Assembly (NCBI GenBank): GCA_050942695.1 | Contig: JBMNNU010000038.1 | Location: 1-16,782, forward strand | Reading direction: 5' to 3' | Length of the DNA stretch: 16,782 nucleotides | Source of the DNA: JBMNNU01 sp050942695 | Lineage (GTDB): Bacteria > Chloroflexota > UBA6077 | Part shown: piece by piece, positions 1-7,870 of the stretch | How positions within the stretch are numbered: position 1 is the stretch's first letter | Layout: the number at the start of each line of letters is the position of its first letter | Translations under genes and position numbers: made by a program | Notes under the pieces: model-generated | What the model was told of the DNA's origin: nothing | Databases searched by the model: none | The model's input: the letters and a program-made list of their open reading frames with translations, nothing else

Positions 1-567
1 GAGTATCTGGTCACCCGTACGCTTCTCGGCAGGCTCGGCCTCCCCGGTCAGCAACGACTCGTCGATCTCCAGCCGATCGGCACGGACGAGATGCCCATCG
101 GCTGCGACCTGCTCGCCTCGCTCGAGCGCCAGGTAGTCGCCCTGGACGATCTCTCCCGGGTCGATCTGGAGCTCGACGCCCCCACGGATAACCCTGGCAG
201 GGGCACGAGCGAGCAGCGCGAGCCGGTCCAACCGGAATTTTGCTACCAATTCCTGGGCGGTACTGACGGCAACGGTGAACAGCACGAGTCCTCCGGTGAG
301 GAGGGCGTCACGCTCTTGGCCCACCGCCAGGAGCAGCGCCACCGCCACGACCAGGATGGCGTTAAAGAGGGTGAAGAGGTTGTTTCGAAGGATGTCAGCG
401 ACCGGCCGGCTGGAGGTGATGCGAACGCGGTTCACAAGGCCCTGCGCACGCCTCTGCCCTACCTCGTCGTTGGATAGTCCGTAGATGGGCTGATCACCCT
501 CCGGCGGCGCGTGGTTAGAGTTTTTTTCTCCTGTCGAGCTCACCGGCCCCTCACAAGATTGCTGCAT
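1..567 (-). CDS. P-type cation-transporting ATPase (CtpE-like), N-terminal part, cut by window edge
   Basis: This frame is open from an ATG at 567 down to base 1 (189 codons) and continues outside the window. The translation reads as the start of a P-type ATPase. A cytoplasmic leader ends in a GLSNDEV motif (about residues 31-37). Two hydrophobic helices follow (about 64-84 and 88-106), with an STAQEL motif. The actuator domain then begins, with PGEIVQGD (near 140-147) and IDESLLTGEAEP (near 169-180). By memory of the family it most resembles actinobacterial CtpE-type pumps (proposed Ca2+ export), but the metal cannot be read from this part. The phosphorylation motif DKTGT lies outside the window. 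The start is uncertain: ATG 567 has no good ribosome-binding site, and a GTG at 543 sits just behind GAGGGG. Confidence 0.85.
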   Translation of the reverse strand, partial: MQQSCEGPVSSTGEKNSNHAPPEGDQPIYGLSNDEVGQRRAQGLVNRVRITSSRPVADILRNNLFTLFNAILVVAVALLLAVGQERDALLTGGLVLFTVAVSTAQELVAKFRLDRLALLARAPARVIRGGVELQIDPGEIVQGDYLALERGEQVAADGHLVRADRLEIDESLLTGEAEPAEKRTGDQIL

Positions 568-616
568 AGCTAACGAGAACGTAGTGCGGACCCGCGCGAC
601 TCCTTCGGCCTAGCGT

Positions 617-643
617 AGTTTGAGCAACTCGAAACTCATTGTA
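617..643 (-). promoter_or_regulatory. Possible promoter -10 box and dyad in the leader of the CtpE-like ATPase
   Basis: On the minus strand, TACAAT at 643-638 matches the -10 consensus in five of six positions. No recognisable -35 box lies 16-18 bases upstream. Directly downstream is an imperfect inverted repeat at 617-636: AGTTT and GAG pair with CTC and AAACT around a TTG loop, with one unpaired C. A dyad over the expected transcription start suggests an operator. The site sits in the 132-base gap between the ATPase remnant and the CtpE-like gene. This is inference from pattern only. Confidence 0.22.
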
Positions 644-699
644 GCTATCAGAGCGGATCCCGCGGCTACTACCCTCAGTGTATCCTCCAACCACAGCTC

Positions 700-2172
700 T
701 TACTGGGTGATTGCCACCCGAGGGCACAAGCTATACCAAGAATTCAGCTCTTGACACCTAATCCCCGCCCTGTTGGCCTGCCTATCTCGTTGCCCGAGTG
801 TGGTGTAGTACGAGAGCAGAAGAATATCGGCAAGAAGCAGGTACACCAGGGAGTAGCCAAAGATAGCCAGTTGCATCGTGACAGGAAGAGGTGCGAACCC
901 GAAGAGGGCTTGCGAGAAAGGGATCTCCGCCAGAAGAATGCCGATCACAAGGCAGCCGGTTGTTGCTAACAAGAGCGGCACACTGGGTAGTTCGTCCTTC
1001 CAGAAAGGCCCCTTGCTCCTGACTGGAAATAGTAACAATGTGGTAGAGACAACGAGGAACAGATACCAACTTGTCCTTAGTATGTCCGGTTGAGTAGCCT
1101 GGAAGAAGCGGAGAAAGCCAAAGGCAAATAGGGCATTGAGTAATCCGAGATATATTGCTGGATCGACGATCGGCCGGATATCCCAATGGAGAGGTCGTGC
1201 TATCTGGCGCGTAGGCACCCGATCGGTGGCAACAGCAAGCATAGGTAGGTCGGTCAAGAAGTTCAAAAGTAGCACCTGGGCTGGTAATAGGGGCAGGAAG
1301 TCCAGGAGCTGGGAGGCCACTGCGACGATCAGCATGGTGGAAAAGTTACCGGCCATAGTGTAGAGCAGATAGCGATTTAAATTTACGAAAATTCGCCGGC
1401 CCTCTCTCAGCGCGTCGACGATTACGCCCAGGTCGTTTTCCAGCAGGATCAGGTCGCTGGCATCCTTTGCCACGTCGGTGCCGCTCTGCATGGCGATCCC
1501 CACATCGGCCACCTTTAGCGCAGGTGCATCGTTGATCCCGTCGCCTGTGACAGCCACTCGATGCCCTCCTTGCTGAAGGGCTCGCACCAGGCGATATTTA
1601 TCTTCCGGGTTGACCTCGGCGAATACATGGGCACGCTCGGCCACATCGGGTACTCGTTCGCCATCACGCAGGTTGGACCATACCACGATATCGTCTTTTC
1701 CTGTTGGCAAGCCTATGGTACGGGCCAGAGCAGTGGCGGTATGGACCGCGTCACCTGTTACAATCTTGACGTCCAAACCCAGCCTTCGGGCGCGATACAT
1801 CACATCTTCGACACCTGGCCTGATAGGATCCGCCAGCATAAGGAATCCCAGGAGGGTGAGGTCCTGCTCGTCGGTCTCAGTGGGTGTTCGGCAATCCGAA
1901 AGAGATCGCACGGCTACTGCTAGCACCGTGTTGCCGGCTTCGGCCGCGGCATTTATTCGCTCTGTCAACAAACCCCGCTCGGGTACGATATCCGCAGGCC
2001 GATCACCGTGCCGAATGTGGCTGCAGCGTTCCAGGACAACCTGAGCAGCCCCCTTCGTAATCAGCTCGCATTTGCCTTCTGCCTCACCAGGTAACGCAAC
2101 AACGACGCTCATCCGCTTCCGATCAGATGTAAATCGGTGATGGGGGAGCGGAGCGGCAACTAGGGGATGCAC
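700..2172 (-). CDS. P-type ATPase, N-terminally truncated C-terminal half (probable pseudogene)
   Basis: The 490 residues begin inside the nucleotide-binding domain: RKRMSVVV at about 18-25 and KGA at 40-42. They include the P-domain signature TGDGINDAP at 209-217, then about six C-terminal membrane helices (about 270-455). Missing are the first four helices, the actuator domain and the DKTGT motif with the phosphorylated Asp, so about 400 residues of a normal 800-900 residue pump. It cannot pump by itself. The sequence after the P-domain (FLPLLPAQVLLLNFL) resembles MgtA/P3-type pumps. The GTG start at 2172 lacks a ribosome-binding site and lies 15 bases behind the TAA of the ZIP gene, in the same frame, so any translation would be coupled or by read-through. 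The remaining frame has no stops or shifts, so the truncation is recent, or the locus is rearranged or misassembled. Confidence 0.85.
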   Translation of the reverse strand: MHPLVAAPLPHHRFTSDRKRMSVVVALPGEAEGKCELITKGAAQVVLERCSHIRHGDRPADIVPERGLLTERINAAAEAGNTVLAVAVRSLSDCRTPTETDEQDLTLLGFLMLADPIRPGVEDVMYRARRLGLDVKIVTGDAVHTATALARTIGLPTGKDDIVVWSNLRDGERVPDVAERAHVFAEVNPEDKYRLVRALQQGGHRVAVTGDGINDAPALKVADVGIAMQSGTDVAKDASDLILLENDLGVIVDALREGRRIFVNLNRYLLYTMAGNFSTMLIVAVASQLLDFLPLLPAQVLLLNFLTDLPMLAVATDRVPTRQIARPLHWDIRPIVDPAIYLGLLNALFAFGFLRFFQATQPDILRTSWYLFLVVSTTLLLFPVRSKGPFWKDELPSVPLLLATTGCLVIGILLAEIPFSQALFGFAPLPVTMQLAIFGYSLVYLLLADILLLSYYTTLGQRDRQANRAGIRCQELNSWYSLCPRVAITQ

Positions 2173-2187
2173 CGGTGAGGCTGGCTT

Positions 2188-2841
2188 TTAACCCAGGAAA
2201 CGGATCGCGCCGATCAGCAGAACCCCCAATGCAGCAACGGCAATGCTGCGAACTGGCGACCAACGAGCTTCCTTGAAGCTAAGGTAAGCCAGATACAGAA
2301 ATCCTCCCGCTCCAATAGCTAGCGCCGCCCCCAGCACAGCCTGCGACAGGTTTGGCAGGAAGAGATAAACCGTGGTAAAGCCCACGGCGATGAACGCCCA
2401 GGTGATAACGTTGCGGATCACCGCTTCCCGTAGAGATAAACCTGTGGCGGTGAGAAGTGCGATCACAGCCCCCACCTCGGGGATTAGATGCAGAATGAGG
2501 CCAGCAGACACCAGCAGCCCCACGAGGAACCCTGCGCCAAAGCTTGTAGCGGTCACCGCCCCCTCGAGAAAGGAGTGCAGCCAGATGCCGAGCGTCGCTA
2601 CCCATACTAAGCCCCGTTGGCCGATGTAATCCAGGCCGTTGCGTACAAACACGAACAGCGCCAACCCCAACACCAGCCATATCCACGCCATGGCGCCAGC
2701 CATCATCAAGGCATCTGGGAACACCTCCAGCACCGCCGCTCCCAGGAATATTCCCGCTGCAAGCGGCAGAAGCCACGGCCACCGATTAGCGATCGCTTGT
2801 TCGCGGATCTCGCCTTCGTCGTCACGTCCGGCTTCTCGCAC
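2188..2841 (-). CDS. ZIP-family divalent metal transporter
   Basis: This 217-residue polytopic membrane protein probably moves Zn2+ or another divalent metal across the cytoplasmic membrane. Both ZIP metal-site motifs are present: HSFLEG at 89-94 (H89, E93) and HLIPE at 118-122 (H118, E122), on two neighbouring helices as in TM4 and TM5 of the family. The N-terminal hydrophobic stretch (about 23-40, AAGIFLGAA) corresponds to TM2 of usual ZIPs. TM1 seems absent, and the protein is shorter than the common 240-270 residues. The GTG start at 2841 has a good ribosome-binding site (GAGGGG, 5-6 bases upstream). The frame is open further upstream to a TGA but offers no start codon there. It heads a short metal-transport cluster with the ATPase remnant behind it. 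Confidence 0.85.
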   Translation of the reverse strand: MREAGRDDEGEIREQAIANRWPWLLPLAAGIFLGAAVLEVFPDALMMAGAMAWIWLVLGLALFVFVRNGLDYIGQRGLVWVATLGIWLHSFLEGAVTATSFGAGFLVGLLVSAGLILHLIPEVGAVIALLTATGLSLREAVIRNVITWAFIAVGFTTVYLFLPNLSQAVLGAALAIGAGGFLYLAYLSFKEARWSPVRSIAVAALGVLLIGAIRFLG

Positions 2842-2991
2842 GGCTACCCCTCTCGGATCGGAAAGCTTGAGGCGCCCATACTCCGTGCAGATATCGTACC
2901 GTTTACGTGAACCATCCTGATCGAGGGGTGATCGGGCTTCGGCTCAAGGAAACCTTCGTCACTTCTTCCGGCAGAATCACGATGCGTGGGC

Positions 2992-3031
2992 AAAAAGAGA
3001 GACTCGCCAGGAGTTCCTGGCGAGTCTCTCT
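2992..3031 (-). terminator. Rho-independent terminator behind tRNA-Pro
   Basis: A perfect 16-bp inverted repeat (2996-3011 with 3016-3031) closes a 4-base loop. On the minus strand it is followed directly by a short T run from the A tract at 2992-2996. It begins 15 bases beyond the tRNA 3' end, which fits termination of the tRNA transcript before the ZIP gene. Confidence 0.88.
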
Positions 3032-3045
3032 AAAAGTATCGGAAG

Positions 3046-3120
3046 TCGGGGCGAGTGGATTTGAACCACCGACCTCAGCGTCCCGAACGCTGCGCGCTAA
3101 CCAGGCTGCGCTACGCCCCG
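3046..3120 (-). tRNA. tRNA-Pro (anticodon CGG)
   Basis: The minus strand folds as a 75-base tRNA. The acceptor stem CGGGGCG (3120-3114) pairs with CGCCCCG (3053-3047), and the discriminator base is A at 3046. The D stem is GCGC/GCGC. The anticodon stem CAGCG/CGCTG holds the loop TTCGGGA, giving anticodon CGG, which reads CCG proline codons. The T arm carries TTCGAAT. The C-G first pair and A discriminator fit proline tRNAs. CCA is not encoded (the next bases are CTT), so the cell must add it. Confidence 0.95.
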
Positions 3121-3130
3121 CAACATTCAG

Positions 3131-3159
3131 ATTTTACCATATCGCTAATAATCCATCAA
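3131..3159 (-). promoter_or_regulatory. Sigma-70-type promoter of tRNA-Pro
   Basis: On the minus strand a -35 box TTGATG (3159-3154) and a -10 box TAAAAT (3136-3131, five of six consensus bases) are separated by exactly 17 bases. The -10 box ends 10 bases before the tRNA, so transcription should start only about 3-4 bases upstream of the mature 5' end. Confidence 0.7.
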
Positions 3160-3196
3160 CGATAACAGCATCTATCGATCTTCTCCTAAAAAGCTG

Positions 3197-3844
3197 CTAA
3201 TCGATACCGAAGATGATTATCCCCGCTATCTGGTATACGAAGAAGAGAGATACCCAAACGATCCACCGGTGCCAAACCCACTTCAGGTTCGCCGACCCAA
3301 AGCGGCTAAAAGGCTGAAAGGCGATCCTGAATAGATCCCCCCCGAGCCGCCGGCCCGCTATTACCAGCCCGATGGCTACGAAAGAAACGGTTGATGTCTT
3401 AAGCCCAAACGATATGGAGACACCTACGCCATCGCCAAACCCAAAGGAGCCCAGAGCGAGATAGGCGGGATTGACTATGATCAGCCAGGCTGCAGCCATC
3501 GCCAGCAGCGGCTGTACGATTGGGTGGCCCCGCGCCCATAGCCACTTGGTTAGAAGTAGAGCGTAGCCTACCAGAAGGCAGGTACCGACCCCCGCGGCAG
3601 CGATGATTCCCCAGTCCACACTGAGAGATTCACTGGGCTGCGCTGCAAACCATGTCCGGCCCCACCCAAAGGGGCTGATCGTGATCCCCTGCACCGGGAC
3701 CCCGAGCAGCGTTGCGGCCACGGCGTGGCCGAGCTCGTGGATAATAATCGACCCAAACCAACTCACAAGCATCAGGCCGCAGAGGTAAATGAGGAGCCTT
3801 ACACGGCCTGCTCCGGATCTCGCGTCAATTGGCCTCGTTGACAT
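3197..3844 (-). CDS. M50-type (site-2-protease-like) membrane metalloprotease
   Basis: This is a small polytopic membrane protein of 215 residues from the ATG at 3844, where GAGG lies 8 bases upstream. A GTG two codons earlier (3850) is less well placed. The first hydrophobic segment carries HELGH (H38, E39, H42 counted from the GTG), the zinc site of M50 peptidases. A later helix contains NPAY (127-130) and GDG (139-141). D140 is a plausible third ligand in place of the usual NxxPxxxLDG motif, which is not clearly present. Roughly five to six helices are visible. The C-terminal tail is a further helix. M50B-like families with this layout are mostly uncharacterised, so the substrate is unknown. 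It stands alone upstream of tRNA-Pro and has no anti-sigma partner next to it. Confidence 0.75.
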   Translation of the reverse strand: MSTRPIDARSGAGRVRLLIYLCGLMLVSWFGSIIIHELGHAVAATLLGVPVQGITISPFGWGRTWFAAQPSESLSVDWGIIAAAGVGTCLLVGYALLLTKWLWARGHPIVQPLLAMAAAWLIIVNPAYLALGSFGFGDGVGVSISFGLKTSTVSFVAIGLVIAGRRLGGDLFRIAFQPFSRFGSANLKWVWHRWIVWVSLFFVYQIAGIIIFGID

Positions 3845-3999
3845 ACACACCGCCTCGGGTCAGATTGCCGGGCTCAAGCCTTCGCTCGCGCCCCGATCGA
3901 GGAAAGGATAACACAGATCGGGTTGGGAAGTTGATCCGACCACACGCCGAGGCTTGGGGTGTCCCCAATAATTTGCGCACCTATGCAAGCGGGTTACCG

Positions 4000-4440
4000 T
4001 TATCTCTTAGGTGGCGCCTCGTTCAGAAGCAACCAGTACAAGCCCAACTGCTGCACGGCAGACAGGAACTGATCAAAATCTACAGGTTTGCGTATGTAGC
4101 TGTTCGCTCCCAAGCTGTAGCTGGCTACCATATCTTGCTCCTCGCCGGAGGAGGTCATTACAACGACCGGAAGCAATCGGGTTCGTTCGTTGGCACGAAG
4201 CTTCTTCAGCACTCCCAATCCATCGATCTTGGGCAACTTCAGATCGAGAAGCACGACCTGAGGCATCACCGGTAGGCCCTTCCCTTCCTGCCCTACCTTG
4301 CCATGCAACAGTTCAAGAGCCTCAACCCCGTCCCTTGCCACAACCACTTCGTTCAGCAGATTGCTCTTTTTGAACGCCCTGAGGGTCAGGTCGATATCAT
4401 CAGGGTTATCTTCAACTAACAGTATGATCTTGTCTCTCAT
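4000..4440 (-). CDS. Single-domain response regulator (Rcp1/CheY-like)
   Basis: This 146-residue protein is a lone receiver domain. The acidic pocket is E10-D11, the phosphoacceptor is D66 in LLDLKLPK, the switch residue is T96 in VVMTSS, and the conserved lysine is K118 in IRKPV. The wording of these motifs and the LLDLKLP strand match the Rcp1-type regulators that partner phytochrome-like kinases. There is no DNA-binding or enzymatic output domain, so it probably relays phosphate or acts by protein contact. The ATG at 4440 has AGAGGT 6-7 bases upstream. It begins 28 bases behind the large histidine kinase, whose HisKA domain is of the kind that usually works with Rcp1-like receivers, so it is the most likely target of that kinase. 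Confidence 0.93.
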   Translation of the reverse strand: MRDKIILLVEDNPDDIDLTLRAFKKSNLLNEVVVARDGVEALELLHGKVGQEGKGLPVMPQVVLLDLKLPKIDGLGVLKKLRANERTRLLPVVVMTSSGEEQDMVASYSLGANSYIRKPVDFDQFLSAVQQLGLYWLLLNEAPPKR

Positions 4441-4468
4441 TCGTTACCTCTTGATGTGAGTCCCTGGC

Positions 4469-7400
4469 CTAACTAGTTGTTGCGGCAGGTTCTAGGGTAA
4501 AGTAGAAGGTTGCTCCTTGTTCCGGCGCACCTTCCGCCCAAACACGGCCTCCGTGTCGGTGGATGATACGTTGCACCGTGGCCAGGCCAATCCCAGTACC
4601 CCGAAACTCGGATTGAGAATGAAGCCGCTGAAAAGTACCAAACAGTTTCTCGCTGTAGGCCATATCGAAACCAGCACCATCATCGCGCACGTAATACACA
4701 GTGCTCCCATCTTGCGCTATCGTGCCGAACTGAATTCTCGCTCGCGGATGCTTCGATGTGAACTTCCAAGCATTCCCGATCAGGTTCTCCAATACCGCGG
4801 TTAGCAGTCGGGGGTCCCCAAAGGCGATCACATTGGGCTCGATGACAAACTCCACACACCGCTCCGGTTCGGCTTTCATCAGGTCGGCTGCGGCATCTGC
4901 TGCTAACGCGCTCAGATCGACCTCCTTCCTCATCAGCTCATGGCGGGTTACCCTCGACAGCGTCAGCATATCGTCGATTAGGCAAGCCATCCGCTGGGTA
5001 GCTGCTCTCACTCGCTTTAGATAATGCTGCCCCTTGTCATCCAGCCTGTCTCCGTACTCATCCAGCAACGCTTGGCTGAAGCCATCTATACCTCTCAAAG
5101 GCGCTCGGAGGTCGTGTGATACGGAGTAGCTGAAGGACTCCAGCTCCTTGTTGATGGTATCCAGCTCCTTAGCCCGCTGCGTCAGGTCGGCATTGAGCTT
5201 CTGAATCTCCTCATCTGCTCGTTTACGCTCGGTTATCTCCTCTTTGACCGCCAGATAATGGGTTATTGTCCCATCGGTGCTCCTGATCGGTGAGATGGAG
5301 GCAGACTCCCAGTACAAGTCCCCGCTCTTCTTCTTGTTGAGGAACTCACCCCGCCATTCACCACCGGCTTTGATTGTTGCCCACAACTGCCTGTACTCCT
5401 CGTCTGATGTGTGGCCCGACTTCAGGATCCGAGGGTTCTTCCCCAAGGCTTCTTCTACCGTATAGCCGGTGGTCTCCTCAAATTTTGGGTTGGCGTACTC
5501 TATATTCCCGTGCGTGTCGGTGATCACCACAGTGGCCGGGCTCTGCTCGACAGCCCGCGAGAGCTTTCGCAGCTCCTCCTCCGAACGCTTCCATTCGGTC
5601 ACATCCTTGGTGACCATAGAGAAGCCGGTGAGCTTGCCCTCGCCGTCGTGGAGCGAAGTGATGACGAATTCCGCCCAAAAACGCGACCCGTCCTTTCGTA
5701 CCCTCCAACCCTGGCTCTCATAGCGGCCATTTGCAGCAGCCAGCTTAAGCTCCAGCTCCGGCAAACCCTGTTCCACATCCTCCTGCGTGTAGAAGCAAGA
5801 GATGTGCCTTCCCAGGATCTCTTCTTCTCGATAACCTTTGACTCTCTGGGCTCCGGAACTCCAACTTTCTACTCGGCCCTGCGGGTCGAGTATGAGGATT
5901 GCGTAGTCTCGAGCCCCATCCAACAGCAGCCGGTACCGCTCCTCGCTGTCCCGCAGCGCCTTTTCCGCCAGCTTCCGCTCGGTGATATCCTGCTCTTGAG
6001 CGATGGTGGCCAGAAGCGTGGTTGCATCCTCGGCGTATATATTGGCAGAGTTCCACAGAGCCACCCTCGTTTGACCATCTCTCCGCAGGATGGGAATCTC
6101 CACAGACTCCCAGTACTCACCCGCCAGGGTGCGAGCTATCTTTTCCAGCGATTCCTTACGGCTCGACTCTGGAAAGAGCATGGACAAGTCTTTCCCAAGT
6201 ACTTCCCTCGATGAGTATCCCGTAAGGCGCTCAAAGGCTTGGTTGAATCGTGTGATCCTGAAACAGGGGTCCCAAACGATGATGGGCGCGTTGGCGTAGT
6301 TGACCAGCTTCTCCAGGTAGTCACTCGTTTCTCGAAGCTTTTGCTCAGTCCGCTCTCGATCACGGAAGAGGTGTGCGTTGTCCATCGCCACCGCTGCCCG
6401 ATTGGCAAGCTCCATCGCCATTTCAAGATCGGATTGCCCATAGATCCGTTCACTTTCCGTTGTTAACAGCGTCATGGCTCCGAGGATCCGGCCGTGAGCC
6501 TGAAGAGGAACAACTATAGCTGAACGTATTGCGTTTTTCAGGATCTTCAACTCATTTTCGTTCGTAGCCAAGGAGTCCAGCAGCGAGTCGGTGACATCTG
6601 GGTAAAGCTCAGGTTGGCCGGTCTGGATAACATTCGCTGGCCCTACCGCCGAAGAACCTGGATCAATCGAGAAGTTGCGCCGGATCTCACGTGCCCACTT
6701 CTCCTTCTCTGGATTCCTGTGGGCTAGCGTCAGAAGCTGGAGAGGACCATTTTCACCCACCACATCGACTATGCAACAGTCGGCAAGGTCGGGCACTGCC
6801 AGACGCGCGATTTGGGCGGTAGTGGTCTCATAGTCCAGAGAGGATGCCAGGGTAGCACTGACCTCGGCTGCGAATTGCAACCTCTTTTCGTTCCAATACC
6901 GTTCGGTTACGTCTCTAGCTATGCCCTCCGTGGCAACGAGCTGGCCAGAGCTGTTATTAACCGGAACGACACGCAACTCCAACCACACCATCTGCCCATT
7001 CTTATGCTGGCAGCAGATGGTCACCGGCTTAGCCATCGAAGGGTTGGCTATTAGCTCCTGAAAGATGATTCTATACTCAGGGTAAATAGAGCTGAGAAAA
7101 AGGTCGAAGTCCGCGTAGAGCTCCGAAGGGTCGTATCCAAGTATGCTCATCACCGCTGGGCTTACGTAGCTGATACTGTGGTTGGGCTCCAGCTCAAAGC
7201 GGAAGATGATATCGGGGGCGTTCTCGGCGAGCCTGCGAAACCGCGCTTCGCTCTCCAATAACGCTTGCTTCGCGCGTTTCAGTTCGGAGCTCTCTACCAG
7301 GTCCCAACCATCACGCCGCCTGATCAGAGCGAAGCGGTGGTTACGAAGCACGTCCAGAACGTCGGAGCCCTGGCAGCGTTGTAGCGAGTAGCTGCAGAGA

Positions 7401-7870
7401 GCGATCATAGGCTGGCTGTGAATTACCTGGTCTATTCGCTCCTCATAGTCGACGAATTCATTCCAGGAATCCTTATCGAGCCAGGAGGTATTGCCCGAAA
7501 GCCTCAAGCCCGCGAAGCCTCGCTCCTGGGCTCGATTGAGCTTGTCTGCCCAACCGTCGAGAACCCTCTGCGCGTCGAAGACACCGTCCTGGAGATACCA
7601 GGCGTCATACGGGATTATCTCGATCTGGCCTTGCTGGAGATAGCGGTCGAATTCGGGGATCCCCTCTTTGACTGCCTCTAGTGCTTGCCCTTTGGTCAGC
7701 GGCTCCGCAGTGATCCAGATACAGAACTCGTTGTTCTCCAGGCCGGCTCTGAAGTAAGGGACCAGCACATCGATCAGGTCCTGCTTAGATTCGTAGAACT
7801 GGCATAGATGGGTGCCCCAAGTGATGTTACCTACACATTCGATGCCGCTGGGTCTTAAATACTGTTTCAT
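4469..7870 (-). CDS. MEDS-PAS-GAF-PAS-PAS-PAS sensor histidine kinase
   Basis: This large soluble sensor kinase has no membrane segment. Numbering is from the upstream TTG at 7909. A MEDS (DcmR-type sensory) domain lies at about 20-215, with HLCQFYES at 34-41. Then come PAS (about 222-338), GAF (about 345-515) and three PAS/PAC units (about 530-645, 655-773 and 785-895), each ending in a DVTER-like linker. A coiled linker leads to HisKA with phosphoacceptor H932 in SVSHDLRAPLRG. The ATPase domain has the N box ENLIGN (1041-1046), G1 DDGAGFD (1076-1082), F box and G2 GTGIGLA (1104-1110). I prefer the ATG at 7870 (1133 residues) because GGAG lies 9 bases upstream; the TTG at 7909 has no good site. 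The ligands of the sensory domains are unknown. The family suggests small molecules, redox or light through bound cofactors, but no chromophore cysteine was identified. Confidence 0.93.
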   Translation of the reverse strand: MKQYLRPSGIECVGNITWGTHLCQFYESKQDLIDVLVPYFRAGLENNEFCIWITAEPLTKGQALEAVKEGIPEFDRYLQQGQIEIIPYDAWYLQDGVFDAQRVLDGWADKLNRAQERGFAGLRLSGNTSWLDKDSWNEFVDYEERIDQVIHSQPMIALCSYSLQRCQGSDVLDVLRNHRFALIRRRDGWDLVESSELKRAKQALLESEARFRRLAENAPDIIFRFELEPNHSISYVSPAVMSILGYDPSELYADFDLFLSSIYPEYRIIFQELIANPSMAKPVTICCQHKNGQMVWLELRVVPVNNSSGQLVATEGIARDVTERYWNEKRLQFAAEVSATLASSLDYETTTAQIARLAVPDLADCCIVDVVGENGPLQLLTLAHRNPEKEKWAREIRRNFSIDPGSSAVGPANVIQTGQPELYPDVTDSLLDSLATNENELKILKNAIRSAIVVPLQAHGRILGAMTLLTTESERIYGQSDLEMAMELANRAAVAMDNAHLFRDRERTEQKLRETSDYLEKLVNYANAPIIVWDPCFRITRFNQAFERLTGYSSREVLGKDLSMLFPESSRKESLEKIARTLAGEYWESVEIPILRRDGQTRVALWNSANIYAEDATTLLATIAQEQDITERKLAEKALRDSEERYRLLLDGARDYAILILDPQGRVESWSSGAQRVKGYREEEILGRHISCFYTQEDVEQGLPELELKLAAANGRYESQGWRVRKDGSRFWAEFVITSLHDGEGKLTGFSMVTKDVTEWKRSEEELRKLSRAVEQSPATVVITDTHGNIEYANPKFEETTGYTVEEALGKNPRILKSGHTSDEEYRQLWATIKAGGEWRGEFLNKKKSGDLYWESASISPIRSTDGTITHYLAVKEEITERKRADEEIQKLNADLTQRAKELDTINKELESFSYSVSHDLRAPLRGIDGFSQALLDEYGDRLDDKGQHYLKRVRAATQRMACLIDDMLTLSRVTRHELMRKEVDLSALAADAAADLMKAEPERCVEFVIEPNVIAFGDPRLLTAVLENLIGNAWKFTSKHPRARIQFGTIAQDGSTVYYVRDDGAGFDMAYSEKLFGTFQRLHSQSEFRGTGIGLATVQRIIHRHGGRVWAEGAPEQGATFYFTLEPAATTS

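Noticed and set aside
91..477. 128-codon plus-strand open frame near the left edge
   Set aside because: It is the antisense of the CtpE-like ATPase N-terminus, whose minus-strand motifs are clear.
2907..3200. Plus-strand open frame with a GASGFEPPTSASRTLRANQA stretch
   Set aside because: It is the translation of the antisense of the tRNA-Pro gene, a well-known false protein.
3954..3968. TTGGGG-TGT-CCCCAA hairpin after the Rcp1-like gene
   Set aside because: The stem is only 6 bp with a 3-base loop, and no T run follows on the minus strand, so I do not call a terminator.
5411..6214. 267-codon plus-strand open frame
   Set aside because: It lies wholly inside the large histidine kinase gene on the other strand, has no recognisable domain, and mirrors the codon pattern of the real gene.
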